Assembly (NCBI GenBank): GCA_027493775.1
Contig: JAOSKE010000002.1
Span: forward strand, 186,001-250,000
Direction of reading: 5' to 3'
DNA length: 64,000 nucleotides
Origin: Kiritimatiellia bacterium
GTDB taxonomy: Bacteria; Verrucomicrobiota; Kiritimatiellia; CAIVKH01
A program made the position numbers and the translations under genes. The notes under the pieces were generated by a model. It was not told the DNA's origin. It saw only the letters and a list, made by a program, of their open reading frames with translations, and searched no databases. Of this stretch, positions 7,226-16,348 are shown piece after piece; position 1 is the first letter of the stretch, and every line of letters starts with the position of its first letter.

Positions 7226-9778
7226 ATGTCTGAACGCCTTCCTATTTACGAAATCGAATCGAGTATTGTCGCTGCGCTCCCACGGAATCGCCGACTGATC
7301 GTGCAAGCGCCAACCGGCTCCGGAAAGTCCACGCAGGTTCCGCAGATGCTGCTCGACCACAACCTACTCGGTTCAGGTCAGGTCGTCGTGCTCCAACCTC
7401 GCCGAATCGCCGCGCGAATGCTCGCCGCGCGTGTTGCTCACGAGCGGAGCGTCAAACTCGGCCAAGACGTCGGTTATCAAATCCGATTTGAGGACGTGAC
7501 TTCGGAAGGAACTCGCATCCGTTACGTGACGGAGGGAATTCTGTTGCGGCAAATGCTTTCCGACCCGGAACTGCGCGGAATCTCCTGCATCATCTTCGAC
7601 GAGTTTCATGAGCGTCACCTCTACGGCGACATCACTCTTGCCCGCGCGCGTGAGCTGCAACGCACCGTTCGGCCAGACCTCATTCTGATCGTAATGTCCG
7701 CAACACTGGACATCGGGCTTGTTGAAGACTATCTGCGGCCCTGCGATGTCCTCGAATCAAAAGGGCGCACCTTCCCCGTGGACATTCGCTACCGTGGCAT
7801 TCCGCCCGCGCGCGATCCGCGCGACGACATCCCGGTTTGGGAACAGGCCGCCGACGCATTTACAGAGTCTGTGCGCAGTGGCGATGAGGGCGATGTATTG
7901 GTGTTCATGCCCGGCGCTTTTGAAATCAGCCGAACAATTACGGCGCTTCAAAACACAACAGAAGCGCGCGACTGTCTTATTTTCCCGCTGCACGGCGACT
8001 TGCCGCCAGATCAACAAGATCGCGCAGTGGCGCAACATGATCGCCGTAAAATCATTGTTGCGACAAACGTCGCCGAAACCTCGCTCACTATTGACGGGGT
8101 ACGTCTAGTGATTGACGCGGGACTCGCGCGCATCCCGCGCTTCGACCCGAATCGGGGCATCAACACACTACTCATTGAAAAAATCAGCCGCGCCTCCGCC
8201 GACCAACGCGCGGGACGCGCGGGGCGAACTGCGCCGGGCAAGTGCATACGCTTGTGGAGCGAGTTGGAACATCGCAACCGGCCCGCCCAGGAACTTCCCG
8301 AAGTACAGCGCCTTGATTTGGCGGAAATCATTCTGACACTGAAAGCGGCGGGCTTCTCCGATGCGCACGCATTTCCGTGGGTCGAAAAGCCGATTGAAAA
8401 ATCGCTGGAACGAGCGGAACGCCTGTTGCGCGACCTCGGCGCGGCAGACGAAGAAACCGGCGAGATCACGGAGCTGGGACGACGTATGCTCAGCTTCCCT
8501 GTACATCCTCGTTACGCGCGCATGCTCATCGCGGCGGGCGACTATGGCGGGGTCCGTCAGGTTGCATTGATTGCGGCGCTGACACAGGGTCGCGATATTC
8601 TGATTCGTCGTACGGATCGCGATACCGATGGACGACGCGACGATTTATTCGGCGGGCATACCGCCTCCGATTTCTTTGTCCTGATGCGCGCGTGGTCGTT
8701 TGCGGATAAAAACAATTATTCGCTCAACGCCTGTCGTCGGGCAGGAATCCACGCGCAGGCCGCACGACAGGTTCGCCCGCTCTTCCATTACTTCATTCGA
8801 CTCGCCGAGCAGCAGGGCCTGAACGTCAGTGCGCCAGCGGTGGACGATGAGATTATTCAACGCTGCGTACTCACCGGCTTCGCCGATCAACTTGCGCGAC
8901 GACTCGATGGCGGAACGCGGCGCTGTGAGCTGGTACACAATCGGAGGGGGACATTGGATCGCGCGAGCGCCCTTCAAGATACACGCCTCTTTGTCGCGGC
9001 AGAGGTGAACGAAATCGAGGGGCACGAGGTGGATGTCCGCCTTTCGCTCGCCACCGCCGTAAAAGCTGAGTGGGTGCGCGAGATATTTCCAGAAGGCTTC
9101 CGCGAAGTCACAACTGCCGTATGGGATGAGCAGTCACGCCGTGTGTACGCGGAGCATCGGCGGATCTTCCGCGGACTGGTCATGGAAGCAAAGCGATCGG
9201 ATGATCCGCCGAAGGATGCAGCGGCAGAATTGCTTGCGGAACGGGTGTTGAGCGGCGATCTGACACTAAAGCGCTGGGACGATGCCGCTGAACAGTGGAT
9301 GATGCGCGTGAACTCCCTCGCCGCATGGTGCCCGGAATTGGACATTCCGATCATCACGGCGGACGACCGCAAGCTGATGATTGCGAACGTCTGCCACGGC
9401 GCAGTGAGCTACAAGGAAATCAAGGAACGCGATGTCTGGCCGTTCATCCACGATTGGCTCAATCACACACAGCGTGAGCTGCTCGCAAAATATGTGCCGA
9501 AGCGCATTCAATTACCCAATGGGCGGAGTGCAAAAATCATTTACTCGGGGGAAGCCCCGCCCTACTTCGCCGCTACGATTCAGAACCTCTATGGCTTAAA
9601 GGAGTCGCCGCGTATTGCAATGGGCCGCGTTTCATTGACGGCCCACATTCTCGCGCCGAGTCAGCGGCCGGTACAGATTACGCAAGACCTCGCCGGCTTC
9701 TGGCGCGATCACTATCCGCGCATAAAACAGGAGCTGCAGCGGAAATATCCCAAGCACGAGTGGCGCGAGCGGCCCTGA
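7226..9778 (+). CDS. hrpB: ATP-dependent helicase HrpB (DEAH family)
   Basis: An 850-residue DExH helicase. Motif I is QAPTGSGKSTQVPQ, motif II is DEFHER (the DEFH form typical of HrpB), motif III is MSATLD, and motif VI is ADQRAGRAGRTAPG. The HA2 region follows (FSDAHAFPWVEKPIEKSLER). The C-terminal HrpB block contains PNGRSAKIIYSGEAPPYFA and QITQDLAGFWRDHYPRIK. Length agrees with E. coli HrpB (about 810). I chose ATG 7226, 22 codons before the Walker A motif. An in-frame TTG at 7127 would add 33 residues that look non-conserved. HrpB is dispensable in E. coli and its RNA substrate is poorly defined. Confidence 0.92.
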   Translation: MSERLPIYEIESSIVAALPRNRRLIVQAPTGSGKSTQVPQMLLDHNLLGSGQVVVLQPRRIAARMLAARVAHERSVKLGQDVGYQIRFEDVTSEGTRIRYVTEGILLRQMLSDPELRGISCIIFDEFHERHLYGDITLARARELQRTVRPDLILIVMSATLDIGLVEDYLRPCDVLESKGRTFPVDIRYRGIPPARDPRDDIPVWEQAADAFTESVRSGDEGDVLVFMPGAFEISRTITALQNTTEARDCLIFPLHGDLPPDQQDRAVAQHDRRKIIVATNVAETSLTIDGVRLVIDAGLARIPRFDPNRGINTLLIEKISRASADQRAGRAGRTAPGKCIRLWSELEHRNRPAQELPEVQRLDLAEIILTLKAAGFSDAHAFPWVEKPIEKSLERAERLLRDLGAADEETGEITELGRRMLSFPVHPRYARMLIAAGDYGGVRQVALIAALTQGRDILIRRTDRDTDGRRDDLFGGHTASDFFVLMRAWSFADKNNYSLNACRRAGIHAQAARQVRPLFHYFIRLAEQQGLNVSAPAVDDEIIQRCVLTGFADQLARRLDGGTRRCELVHNRRGTLDRASALQDTRLFVAAEVNEIEGHEVDVRLSLATAVKAEWVREIFPEGFREVTTAVWDEQSRRVYAEHRRIFRGLVMEAKRSDDPPKDAAAELLAERVLSGDLTLKRWDDAAEQWMMRVNSLAAWCPELDIPIITADDRKLMIANVCHGAVSYKEIKERDVWPFIHDWLNHTQRELLAKYVPKRIQLPNGRSAKIIYSGEAPPYFAATIQNLYGLKESPRIAMGRVSLTAHILAPSQRPVQITQDLAGFWRDHYPRIKQELQRKYPKHEWRERP

Positions 9779-9800
9779 TTGGAGCGTGCAGCCTGCGTAG

Positions 9801-10343
9801 TCAGTTGGCGGCGGGCACGAATTTTAGCGATGCGGAGTTGATGCAGTAGCGCTCACCCGTCGGTGGCGGGCCATCGTTGAAGATGTGGCCAAGGTGCCCG
9901 CCGCAACGCGCGCAGTGGACTTCGAGACGCAACATTCCGAAACTACGGTCAACGGTTGTGCCGACGTTGTTCGAATGGATCGGCTCATAAAAACTCGGCC
10001 AGCCAGTGCCGCTCTCAAATTTCGTACCCACTACAAACAAATCGGTTCCGCAGCCCGCGCATTGATAAATACCCGCGCCCTGCGGTTTCTCGCAATATTC
10101 GCCGGTGAACGGACGTTCAGTATCGTGATTGCGTAAAACGCGATATTGGGCCGGGGGCAACTGACTCTTCCACTCCGCATCAGACCATGCGATGCGATCC
10201 ACTTCCACGAGTTTGTTTTCGACCACAGAAAAAATCTGAATCTTCCCCGATTCGGGCATTGCCTGTTCCTCCGCGGCGCCGGAACCCAGCCACCAAGCCG
10301 ATACTCCAAGCATCAGCGCCAACGCTATAATCCACTTTCGCAT
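9801..10343 (-). CDS. msrB: Exported peptide-methionine (R)-S-oxide reductase
   Basis: A 180-residue MsrB that reduces the R-epimer of methionine sulfoxide in proteins. The N-terminus is a signal peptide or anchor (MRKWIIALALMLGVSAWW), so it probably works in the periplasm. The SelR domain starts at EWKSQLPPAQYRVLRNHDTE. Two zinc pairs are visible (YQCAGCGTDLF and HCARCGGHLGHIF). The catalytic Cys is in GERYCINSASL. The strong block KFESGTGWPSFYEPI is intact. An in-frame GTG at 10367 would add eight residues ahead of the signal; I prefer the ATG at 10343. It converges with hrpB, 22 bases apart. Confidence 0.93.
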   Translation of the reverse strand: MRKWIIALALMLGVSAWWLGSGAAEEQAMPESGKIQIFSVVENKLVEVDRIAWSDAEWKSQLPPAQYRVLRNHDTERPFTGEYCEKPQGAGIYQCAGCGTDLFVVGTKFESGTGWPSFYEPIHSNNVGTTVDRSFGMLRLEVHCARCGGHLGHIFNDGPPPTGERYCINSASLKFVPAAN

Positions 10344-10410
10344 ATCCAATACATCGTCAGCGGGCACATTTCCTTACGCCTCTTCGTTGCGTGTTGCGTC
10401 GCTTTGCGTC

Positions 10411-12195
10411 ATGTTAACCGACTTTATGCAGAAATCAAATCCATCGCTTTGGAGCTATGTCTGGACGTATCGCGGCCAGGCGTCAGCGGGCATGGTGAGT
10501 GTCTGCATCTATCTTTGCACGAGTTTGCTCAACCCGATTATCCTCCGCCGCGCGATTGATGCGTTGCAGGAAGGACGCGGTTTTCGAGAATTTTTTCAGC
10601 ATCTCATCGTCTTCCTCATCCTCGCCTGCATCGCATTCGTAGCCGCAGTGTTGATGCGCCGTCTGCTCCTTGGCATCTCGCACCGTATTGAACACGACAT
10701 CCGTCGTGACGTGTTCGCGCACCTGACAACACTCGATCAGGCCTACTACCATGCAGAGCGCACAGGCGATCTGATGACGAAAATAACCTCCGACCTCGGG
10801 GCCGTGCGCGAAATGATCGGCCAGGGAATGACTCAGGGTGCGCGCGTTGCGCTCGGCTTTCCGCTCGCATTTGGAATCATGCTGGCGACGGATGTACGGT
10901 TGACGCTGATTATTGCCGCAATTCTTCCCGTGGTCAGCGTCGTGTTTTTCCTATTGGTTCGCCTCGTTCGCAAGTACTACGACCTCTCACAGGAACAGTT
11001 CTCCATCATCACCAACTTTGCGCAGGAAGCGTTTGCGGGCATCCGCACAATTAAAGGGTTCGGCGTTGAATCGCGTTGGCGCGAACAGTTCACCTCGCTG
11101 AATCACGAGTTCATTCGGCGCAATATGACGCTGACAAAAATTGAGGAACCGCTTTGGCCGTTTATGATGTTTCTCTACTGGATCGGCGGCGTGATGCTAC
11201 TCTGGTTCGCAGGACGCCAGATTATCAGCGGCGAAATTTCGCTCGGCGTTTATGTTCAGTTCCAGCAGTACTTAATCTTCCTACAATGGCCGATGCTTGC
11301 GCTCGGCTGGACGGTGAACCTGCTACAACGCGGGCGCACGAGTTGGGAGCGAATCCGAACCATCTTCGAGGCCACTCCGGCCATTCAGAATCCAGAAGCA
11401 GCGCCCGAGCGCGCGCAAAACGATCTGCGCGGCAATATCGAATTCTCTGGGGTTGGTCTGACGCTTGGAGAGCGCGCGATTCTCAGCGATATCAACCTGA
11501 GTATTCCCGCCGGACAGCGCGTAGCCATCACCGGCCCCACGGGGAGCGGAAAGACGATGCTCATTTCTCTGCTTGTTCGACTCCTCGATCCGACCACCGG
11601 CACTGTACGCATCGGAGGGCGCGACATTCGCACAATTCCGCTTGAGACGCTTCGCGGCCACATCGGCCTCGCGCCGCAGGAGCCATTCCTGTTTTCCGAT
11701 ACCCTGGCAAACAACATTGCGCTCGGGCTGAAGCCGGTGAACGACGCGATGGCGACGCATGAGCAAGATATTCTGCGCGCGGCCAAAATTGCGCGGCTCA
11801 GTGAAGAAATCGAACATTTCCCAAAGAAATATCGCACGTTGCTGGGCGAGCGCGGCGTCACACTTTCCGGCGGACAGCGCCAGCGCACCGCGATCAGCCG
11901 TGCGCTCGCGCGGAATCCGGACCTACTGATTCTCGACGATGTGTTTTCCGCAGTGGACACACAAACCGAAGCGGGAATCCTCGAACAATTGCTCCCGGAA
12001 CTTTCTGGACGCACCTCAATCTTGATTAGTCATCGCGTATCAACCCTCCGCCACGCGGACCGAATCCTCGTCCTCGATAAAGGGCGCATCATTCAGGACG
12101 GCTCACACGCGGACTTGATCGCGCAACCCGGCTACTACCGGACATTGGACGAAATTCAGCGCCTCGAAGCGCGACTTGAGGAGACGGCATCGTGA
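10411..12195 (+). CDS. ABC exporter half-transporter, subunit A (degenerate-site partner)
   Basis: A 594-residue fused ABC exporter subunit with six membrane segments (about 15-310) and an ATPase domain from about 335. Walker A is GPTGSGKTM, the Q-loop is IGLAPQEPFLFSD, the signature is the canonical LSGGQRQR, and the H-loop is ILISHRVSTLRHAD. Walker B reads LLILDDVFSAVD, so the usual catalytic Glu is Asp. This is the pattern of the TM287/BmrC/LmrC side of heterodimeric exporters. It is followed after 36 bases by a second half-transporter with a canonical Glu, so the two form a heterodimer. I chose ATG 10411; an in-frame TTG lies at 10387. Substrate unknown: multidrug or lipid-like molecules are the usual cargo. 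Confidence 0.9.
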   Translation: MLTDFMQKSNPSLWSYVWTYRGQASAGMVSVCIYLCTSLLNPIILRRAIDALQEGRGFREFFQHLIVFLILACIAFVAAVLMRRLLLGISHRIEHDIRRDVFAHLTTLDQAYYHAERTGDLMTKITSDLGAVREMIGQGMTQGARVALGFPLAFGIMLATDVRLTLIIAAILPVVSVVFFLLVRLVRKYYDLSQEQFSIITNFAQEAFAGIRTIKGFGVESRWREQFTSLNHEFIRRNMTLTKIEEPLWPFMMFLYWIGGVMLLWFAGRQIISGEISLGVYVQFQQYLIFLQWPMLALGWTVNLLQRGRTSWERIRTIFEATPAIQNPEAAPERAQNDLRGNIEFSGVGLTLGERAILSDINLSIPAGQRVAITGPTGSGKTMLISLLVRLLDPTTGTVRIGGRDIRTIPLETLRGHIGLAPQEPFLFSDTLANNIALGLKPVNDAMATHEQDILRAAKIARLSEEIEHFPKKYRTLLGERGVTLSGGQRQRTAISRALARNPDLLILDDVFSAVDTQTEAGILEQLLPELSGRTSILISHRVSTLRHADRILVLDKGRIIQDGSHADLIAQPGYYRTLDEIQRLEARLEETAS

Positions 12196-12231
12196 CCGCG
12201 CTCCTCCCCACCCCCCACCCCTTTGGCGACG

Positions 12232-14031
12232 ATGGAACACGTAGAGTCAGAGGTTCCAGCAAACCTGTTCGACCACGGGTTGATGCGACGAATGTTGCGC
12301 TACGTTCGTCCGTATCGAATCACGATGACGCTCACGCTGCTTCTCGTTGTTCCGTTGACGCTGCTGTCCAATACCCTGCCGCTATTAATTCGCGACGCGG
12401 TGGACCGAGCGTTGGTGCCGACGGATATTGCGCCGGATGCGCGCTGGAACATTTTACTCCACGTCGGTGGCCTGTATCTCCTTATTGCGTTTGGGTCCTC
12501 GGCGATGCGGTTCGGGCAGGGTTATTTGCTTTCCTGGCTCGGCCAAAAAATGGTCTTCGATATGCGCGCGGATATTTTTAACAAAATCCTGCGCTTGCCC
12601 TTCCGCTATTTTGATCGGCATCCCATCGGGCGACTGATGACCCGCGTCGGCTCTGACGTGGAGGCCATTCAGCGCCTGCTGACGGATGGACTCATCGGTC
12701 TCTCGACCGATGTCCTCATGATTATCGGCGTACTGTCCTATATGTTCTGGGTGAACACGCGGCTTGCGGTAATTATGCTGATTTTGTTCCCGCCGCTACT
12801 CGCAATTATGGTGTTTCTCAACCACCATGTCCGGCTGAGTCACCGCGATGTGCGAAGGCGTCAGTCCGCACTAAACGCGTATCTACAGGAAATGATCACG
12901 GGGATGAGCACCATTCAGCTCTTCAACCGCGAAGCCCGCTGCAAACGGCGGATTTGGCCGACAGAACGCCCCCTACGCGATGCCTTTCTCAGTTCGGTGA
13001 AGTGGTTCAGCTACGCGTTTCCAGGGACGGAAATTATGGGGGCGCTGGCCACAGTCCTGATCTTCAGCGTCGGCGGTTGGCACATCCTACAAAACGATGG
13101 GACGCTCACCATCGGAGAGCTTCTCGCGTTTCTTGCATACCTCCGCGAGTTCTTCCGTCCCCTCGATGACTTGTCAGAGAAATCAAACATCCTGCAAGCG
13201 GCGATGGCATCCGGTGAGCGCGTTTTCACTCTGATGGACACACCGGAAGAAATTGAAGATCCGAAAAATCCAGTGACGCCGGACAAATTCCGTGGCGACA
13301 TCACGTTTGACCACGTCTGGTTTGCCTACTCGGATGAGGACTGGGTGCTGCGCGACTTGACCGTCAACATCCCCGCCGGGTCCTCCCTCGCTATCGTCGG
13401 CGCGACGGGCGCGGGCAAGTCATCGCTGATCAGCCTGATCGCGCGGTTTTACGAAGTGCAACAAGGCGCAGTACAGGTGGATGGGATCAACGTCAGGGAT
13501 TACGCACAAAGCGACTTGCGGCACCGCATCGGGATCGTGCTGCAGGATCCCTTCATCTTTGCCGGTACGCTCGGTGACAATATTGCGATGTTTGATTCGA
13601 CAATGCCGCAAGAACGAATTGAAGAAGCCGCCCATTTTGTCAACGCGCACAACTTTATTATGCAACGTCCCGGCGGCTATGCTTCCGTTGTGACGGAGCG
13701 TGGCGCAGGACTTTCCACCGGACAAAAGCAGCTCCTCGCGCTCGCCCGTGCGATCGCGCACAACCCGGACATTCTGCTAATTCTTGATGAAGCGACAGCC
13801 AGTGTGGATACGGAAACAGAGTTGTTGATTCAGGACGCGCTGAAGAAATTAATGAAGCAGCGCACCAGCATCATCATCGCACACCGCCTATCCACCATCC
13901 GCGACGTGGATCATATTCTGGTTATGCGACAAGGCCGTTTGGTCGAACAAGGCTCACACCGCCAGCTCCTCGCGCAGGGCGGCTATTATGAGCGCCTCTA
14001 TAAACTGTTGAGCGCCTCGCCGCGAAAATGA
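12232..14031 (+). CDS. ABC exporter half-transporter, subunit B (catalytic partner)
   Basis: A 599-residue fused membrane/ATPase exporter subunit. Six membrane segments lie in about 40-330. Walker A is GATGAGKSSL, the Q-loop is IGIVLQDPFIFAG, Walker B is LLILDEATASVD with the catalytic Glu, and the H-loop is IIIAHRLSTIRDVD. The signature motif is altered to LSTGQKQ. In heterodimeric exporters such as TM287/288 the Glu-bearing subunit carries the altered signature, so this matches subunit A. The gene's last bases overlap the start of rsmE by 4 (ATGA), suggesting one transcript. ATG 12232 is chosen; an in-frame TTG at 12223 is possible. Confidence 0.9.
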   Translation: MEHVESEVPANLFDHGLMRRMLRYVRPYRITMTLTLLLVVPLTLLSNTLPLLIRDAVDRALVPTDIAPDARWNILLHVGGLYLLIAFGSSAMRFGQGYLLSWLGQKMVFDMRADIFNKILRLPFRYFDRHPIGRLMTRVGSDVEAIQRLLTDGLIGLSTDVLMIIGVLSYMFWVNTRLAVIMLILFPPLLAIMVFLNHHVRLSHRDVRRRQSALNAYLQEMITGMSTIQLFNREARCKRRIWPTERPLRDAFLSSVKWFSYAFPGTEIMGALATVLIFSVGGWHILQNDGTLTIGELLAFLAYLREFFRPLDDLSEKSNILQAAMASGERVFTLMDTPEEIEDPKNPVTPDKFRGDITFDHVWFAYSDEDWVLRDLTVNIPAGSSLAIVGATGAGKSSLISLIARFYEVQQGAVQVDGINVRDYAQSDLRHRIGIVLQDPFIFAGTLGDNIAMFDSTMPQERIEEAAHFVNAHNFIMQRPGGYASVVTERGAGLSTGQKQLLALARAIAHNPDILLILDEATASVDTETELLIQDALKKLMKQRTSIIIAHRLSTIRDVDHILVMRQGRLVEQGSHRQLLAQGGYYERLYKLLSASPRK

Positions 14032-14759
14032 ACCTGTTGCTGCTAAAGCGCACGGAGTTATCCGACGACAGCACGCTCACCCTTCGCGACAAACGCGCAG
14101 AACATCTTATCCGCGTCCTACGTGTTTCAAGCGGCGACCACGTACGCGTCGGCCTACTCAACGGTCCGCGCGGCACAGGCCGCGTCGAGTCAGTCGCGTC
14201 CGACCAAGTTGTATTGCGCTGCGCTTTTGAAGACGCACCGCCACCAGTGTCACGATTGGATTTAATCCTCGCGCTACCTCGTCCAAAGGTGATGAAGCGT
14301 CTCTGGGCACAACTCGCTGCGCTGGGAGTGGGTCGCATCATTTTGACAAACGCGGCGAGAGTGGAACGCAACTATTTCGATACGCACGTTATTGACCCGG
14401 ATTTTTATACGCCACTTCTCATCGAGGGGCTGCAGCAGGCACAAGACACGCATTTGCCAGAGGTTTCATTGCAGCGGCGATTCAAACTGTTGATCGAAGA
14501 CGATCTCGCAACGCTGAGTGACGCCCCACTTCGATTCGTAGCGCATCCCACGGCGAAAACGTCTGTAGCGGAGATTTCTCACAGTGCTTCAGGACGGGTT
14601 TTGCTCGCCATCGGCCCGGAAGGAGGTTGGGTTCCCTTTGAATTGGAACTGCTTGCTGAACACGGTTTCACTGCAGTTCATTTTGGCGCTCGCACCTTGA
14701 GGAGCGACACCGCCTGCATCGCGGCGATTGCGACGGTAACCCAATTTTTAATGCCGTAG
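14028..14759 (+). CDS. rsmE: 16S rRNA m3U1498 methyltransferase RsmE
   Basis: A 243-residue SPOUT-class methyltransferase. The N-terminal PUA-like domain (about 1-70) includes KRAEHLIRVLRVSSGDHV. The knotted C-terminal domain begins at LDLILALPRPKVMKRLWAQL. It contains the SAM-binding knot motifs LLAIGPEGGWVPFE and HFGARTLRSDTACIAAI; the second is LRSDTA where most homologues have LR.ETA. Length is normal for RsmE. The ATG overlaps the stop of the preceding ABC gene by 4 bases, so translation is probably coupled. Confidence 0.93.
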   Translation: MNLLLLKRTELSDDSTLTLRDKRAEHLIRVLRVSSGDHVRVGLLNGPRGTGRVESVASDQVVLRCAFEDAPPPVSRLDLILALPRPKVMKRLWAQLAALGVGRIILTNAARVERNYFDTHVIDPDFYTPLLIEGLQQAQDTHLPEVSLQRRFKLLIEDDLATLSDAPLRFVAHPTAKTSVAEISHSASGRVLLAIGPEGGWVPFELELLAEHGFTAVHFGARTLRSDTACIAAIATVTQFLMP

Positions 14760-15296
14760 TTAGAATGATCGTTTGGAGGCCCGGCCGGAACATTCGGGAT
14801 GAATCCAGGCGTTACAAATTGAGTTATTGTTCCCCTCCGGTCGTCAGCCGCACAACCCCTGCGGCGCGCCTGGCAGTCGCGCCCTACCCACACGGATAAA
14901 TAATTTGGCGAGTTGGACGTTTCGACGGGGGAATGAATTTAGGACCGCCCTCAGCGCGGGCGGCTACAGACGAGAGGAGATTGGATGCGAAGCAGATGCT
15001 GTAGCCGCGGGCGATGACCGCGGGGTGTTGGCTTATTGCAGGTAGGGCCGGACCGCCCTCCATAGGCGGGCAAGCTGAGGCCGGCCTGAACCTTTTCGAC
15101 AAATCACGACGTCACAAATTGGAATTTCTCCCTCCGGTCGTCAGCCCCACAACCCCTGCGGCGCGCCCAGCGGTCGCGCCCTACCTATCGCAATCGTGAA
15201 CAACTGGGCCGGAACGTTCCCGACAAATCCAACACGCAACAGAGTTGGATCGTTTCCCTGTTTGATTTATTCCCAAAACTTCTCGAAGATTGGCCT
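14760..15296. repeat. Intergenic region with dispersed repeat copies (537 bp)
   Basis: No gene is supported here. Two related copies of a repeat lie in the same orientation at about 14811-14890 and 15111-15204, sharing CCTCCGGTCGTCAGCC, then CACAACCCCTGCGGCGCGCC, then GTCGCGCCCTACC. A fragment at about 15228-15260 (CAACACGCAACAGAGTTGGAT) matches the left part of the copies at 22.7 and 22.9 kb. Between the copies are inverted repeats such as CCGCCC-N5-GCGGGCGG near 14947-14965. A GGGCCGGACCGC stretch near 15047 also recurs at 22833. Confidence 0.7.
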
Positions 15297-16253
15297 ATGT
15301 ATCAGCGCTTTTTGCACACCGGTTTAGTCGCAGACCCGATCTGCAAACGCCACGATACCGGCTGGGGTCATCCGGAATCTGCTTCGCGCTACGACGCGGT
15401 GTTTCGCGCGCTCTGTGCGCATGGCCTGATTGATCTTCTCGAAAAAATCCCCTGTCGCGAGGCGCTAAACCGTGAATTGGAGCTGTGTCACCCCAAGGAA
15501 TATGTGGAGCTGGTCGAGTTCGAAGTCGCGGAGGGAATGACGACGCTGAGCACGGGCGATGCGGAGATTTGTACGCACTCAATGGAAGCAGCGCGCTATA
15601 CCGTGGGCGGTGTGCTGAATGCAGTGGACGCGATTGTGAAGGGGCGCATCAAAAACGCATTCTGCCTCGTTCGTCCACCGGGGCATCACGCGGAGACGAA
15701 TCGTGGGATGGGGTTCTGTCTCTTTAACAATGTCGCAATTGCGGCCCGTCACGCGCAAACGGTGCATAACATTGGGCGCGTGGCGATTATTGATTGGGAC
15801 ATCCACCACGGAAACGGGACGCAGGACATTTTCTATAACGATGGCTCGGTCTTTTACTTCAGTACGCATCAGGCTCCCTACTATCCCGGCACTGGTTGGG
15901 CGGAGGAAAAGGGAGCAAACGACGGAATCGGGACGACGCTCAATTACCCGCTACCAGCAGGGAGCGGACGGACGGAAATTTTTGAAGCGTTTGAAAATGG
16001 ACTCGGCGTCGCGCTGAAAGCATTTCGACCCGACTTCATCATCATCTCCGCCGGCTTCGATTCCCGCATAGATGACCCGCTCGGGGGCTTCACGTTAACG
16101 GATGACGATTTTGCAGACCTGACCGACTGGGTCATTGCGCGAGCGAAGGAATACTGCAACGGTCGTCTGCTCTCCGTTCTGGAAGGCGGCTACAACTTGA
16201 GCGGCCTCGGTCTCGCCGTCGCTGCCCATGTCCGACAACTGACAGAAGCGTAA
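15297..16253 (+). CDS. Histone-deacetylase-family protein (AcuC/class II HDAC-like)
   Basis: A 318-residue zinc-dependent deacetylase of the arginase/HDAC fold. Active-site blocks are clear: [20 protein letters not shown] (paired His), [15 protein letters not shown] (zinc Asp and His), [14 protein letters not shown], and [15 protein letters not shown] (second zinc Asp). The ending is LEGGYNL. The family includes acetoin-utilisation protein AcuC, polyamine deacetylases and lysine deacetylases. The long class II-like form and the [11 protein letters not shown] opening favour the acetylpolyamine or lysine-deacetylase-like branch, but the substrate cannot be fixed here. It stands alone after a repeat-rich spacer and is followed by gltX. 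Confidence 0.9.
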   Translation: MYQRFLHTGLVADPICKRHDTGWGHPESASRYDAVFRALCAHGLIDLLEKIPCREALNRELELCHPKEYVELVEFEVAEGMTTLSTGDAEICTHSMEAARYTVGGVLNAVDAIVKGRIKNAFCLVRPPGHHAETNRGMGFCLFNNVAIAARHAQTVHNIGRVAIIDWDIHHGNGTQDIFYNDGSVFYFSTHQAPYYPGTGWAEEKGANDGIGTTLNYPLPAGSGRTEIFEAFENGLGVALKAFRPDFIIISAGFDSRIDDPLGGFTLTDDDFADLTDWVIARAKEYCNGRLLSVLEGGYNLSGLGLAVAAHVRQLTEA

Positions 16254-16348
16254 CTCTCTCTGACGTACCTTCCGTTTCCCCGCTGCGGTTTGGCTTTGTC
16301 TGTCTGAGTGCGGGTGGCATACTGGCGCGAAAGGGATTTAGGTTTTCT

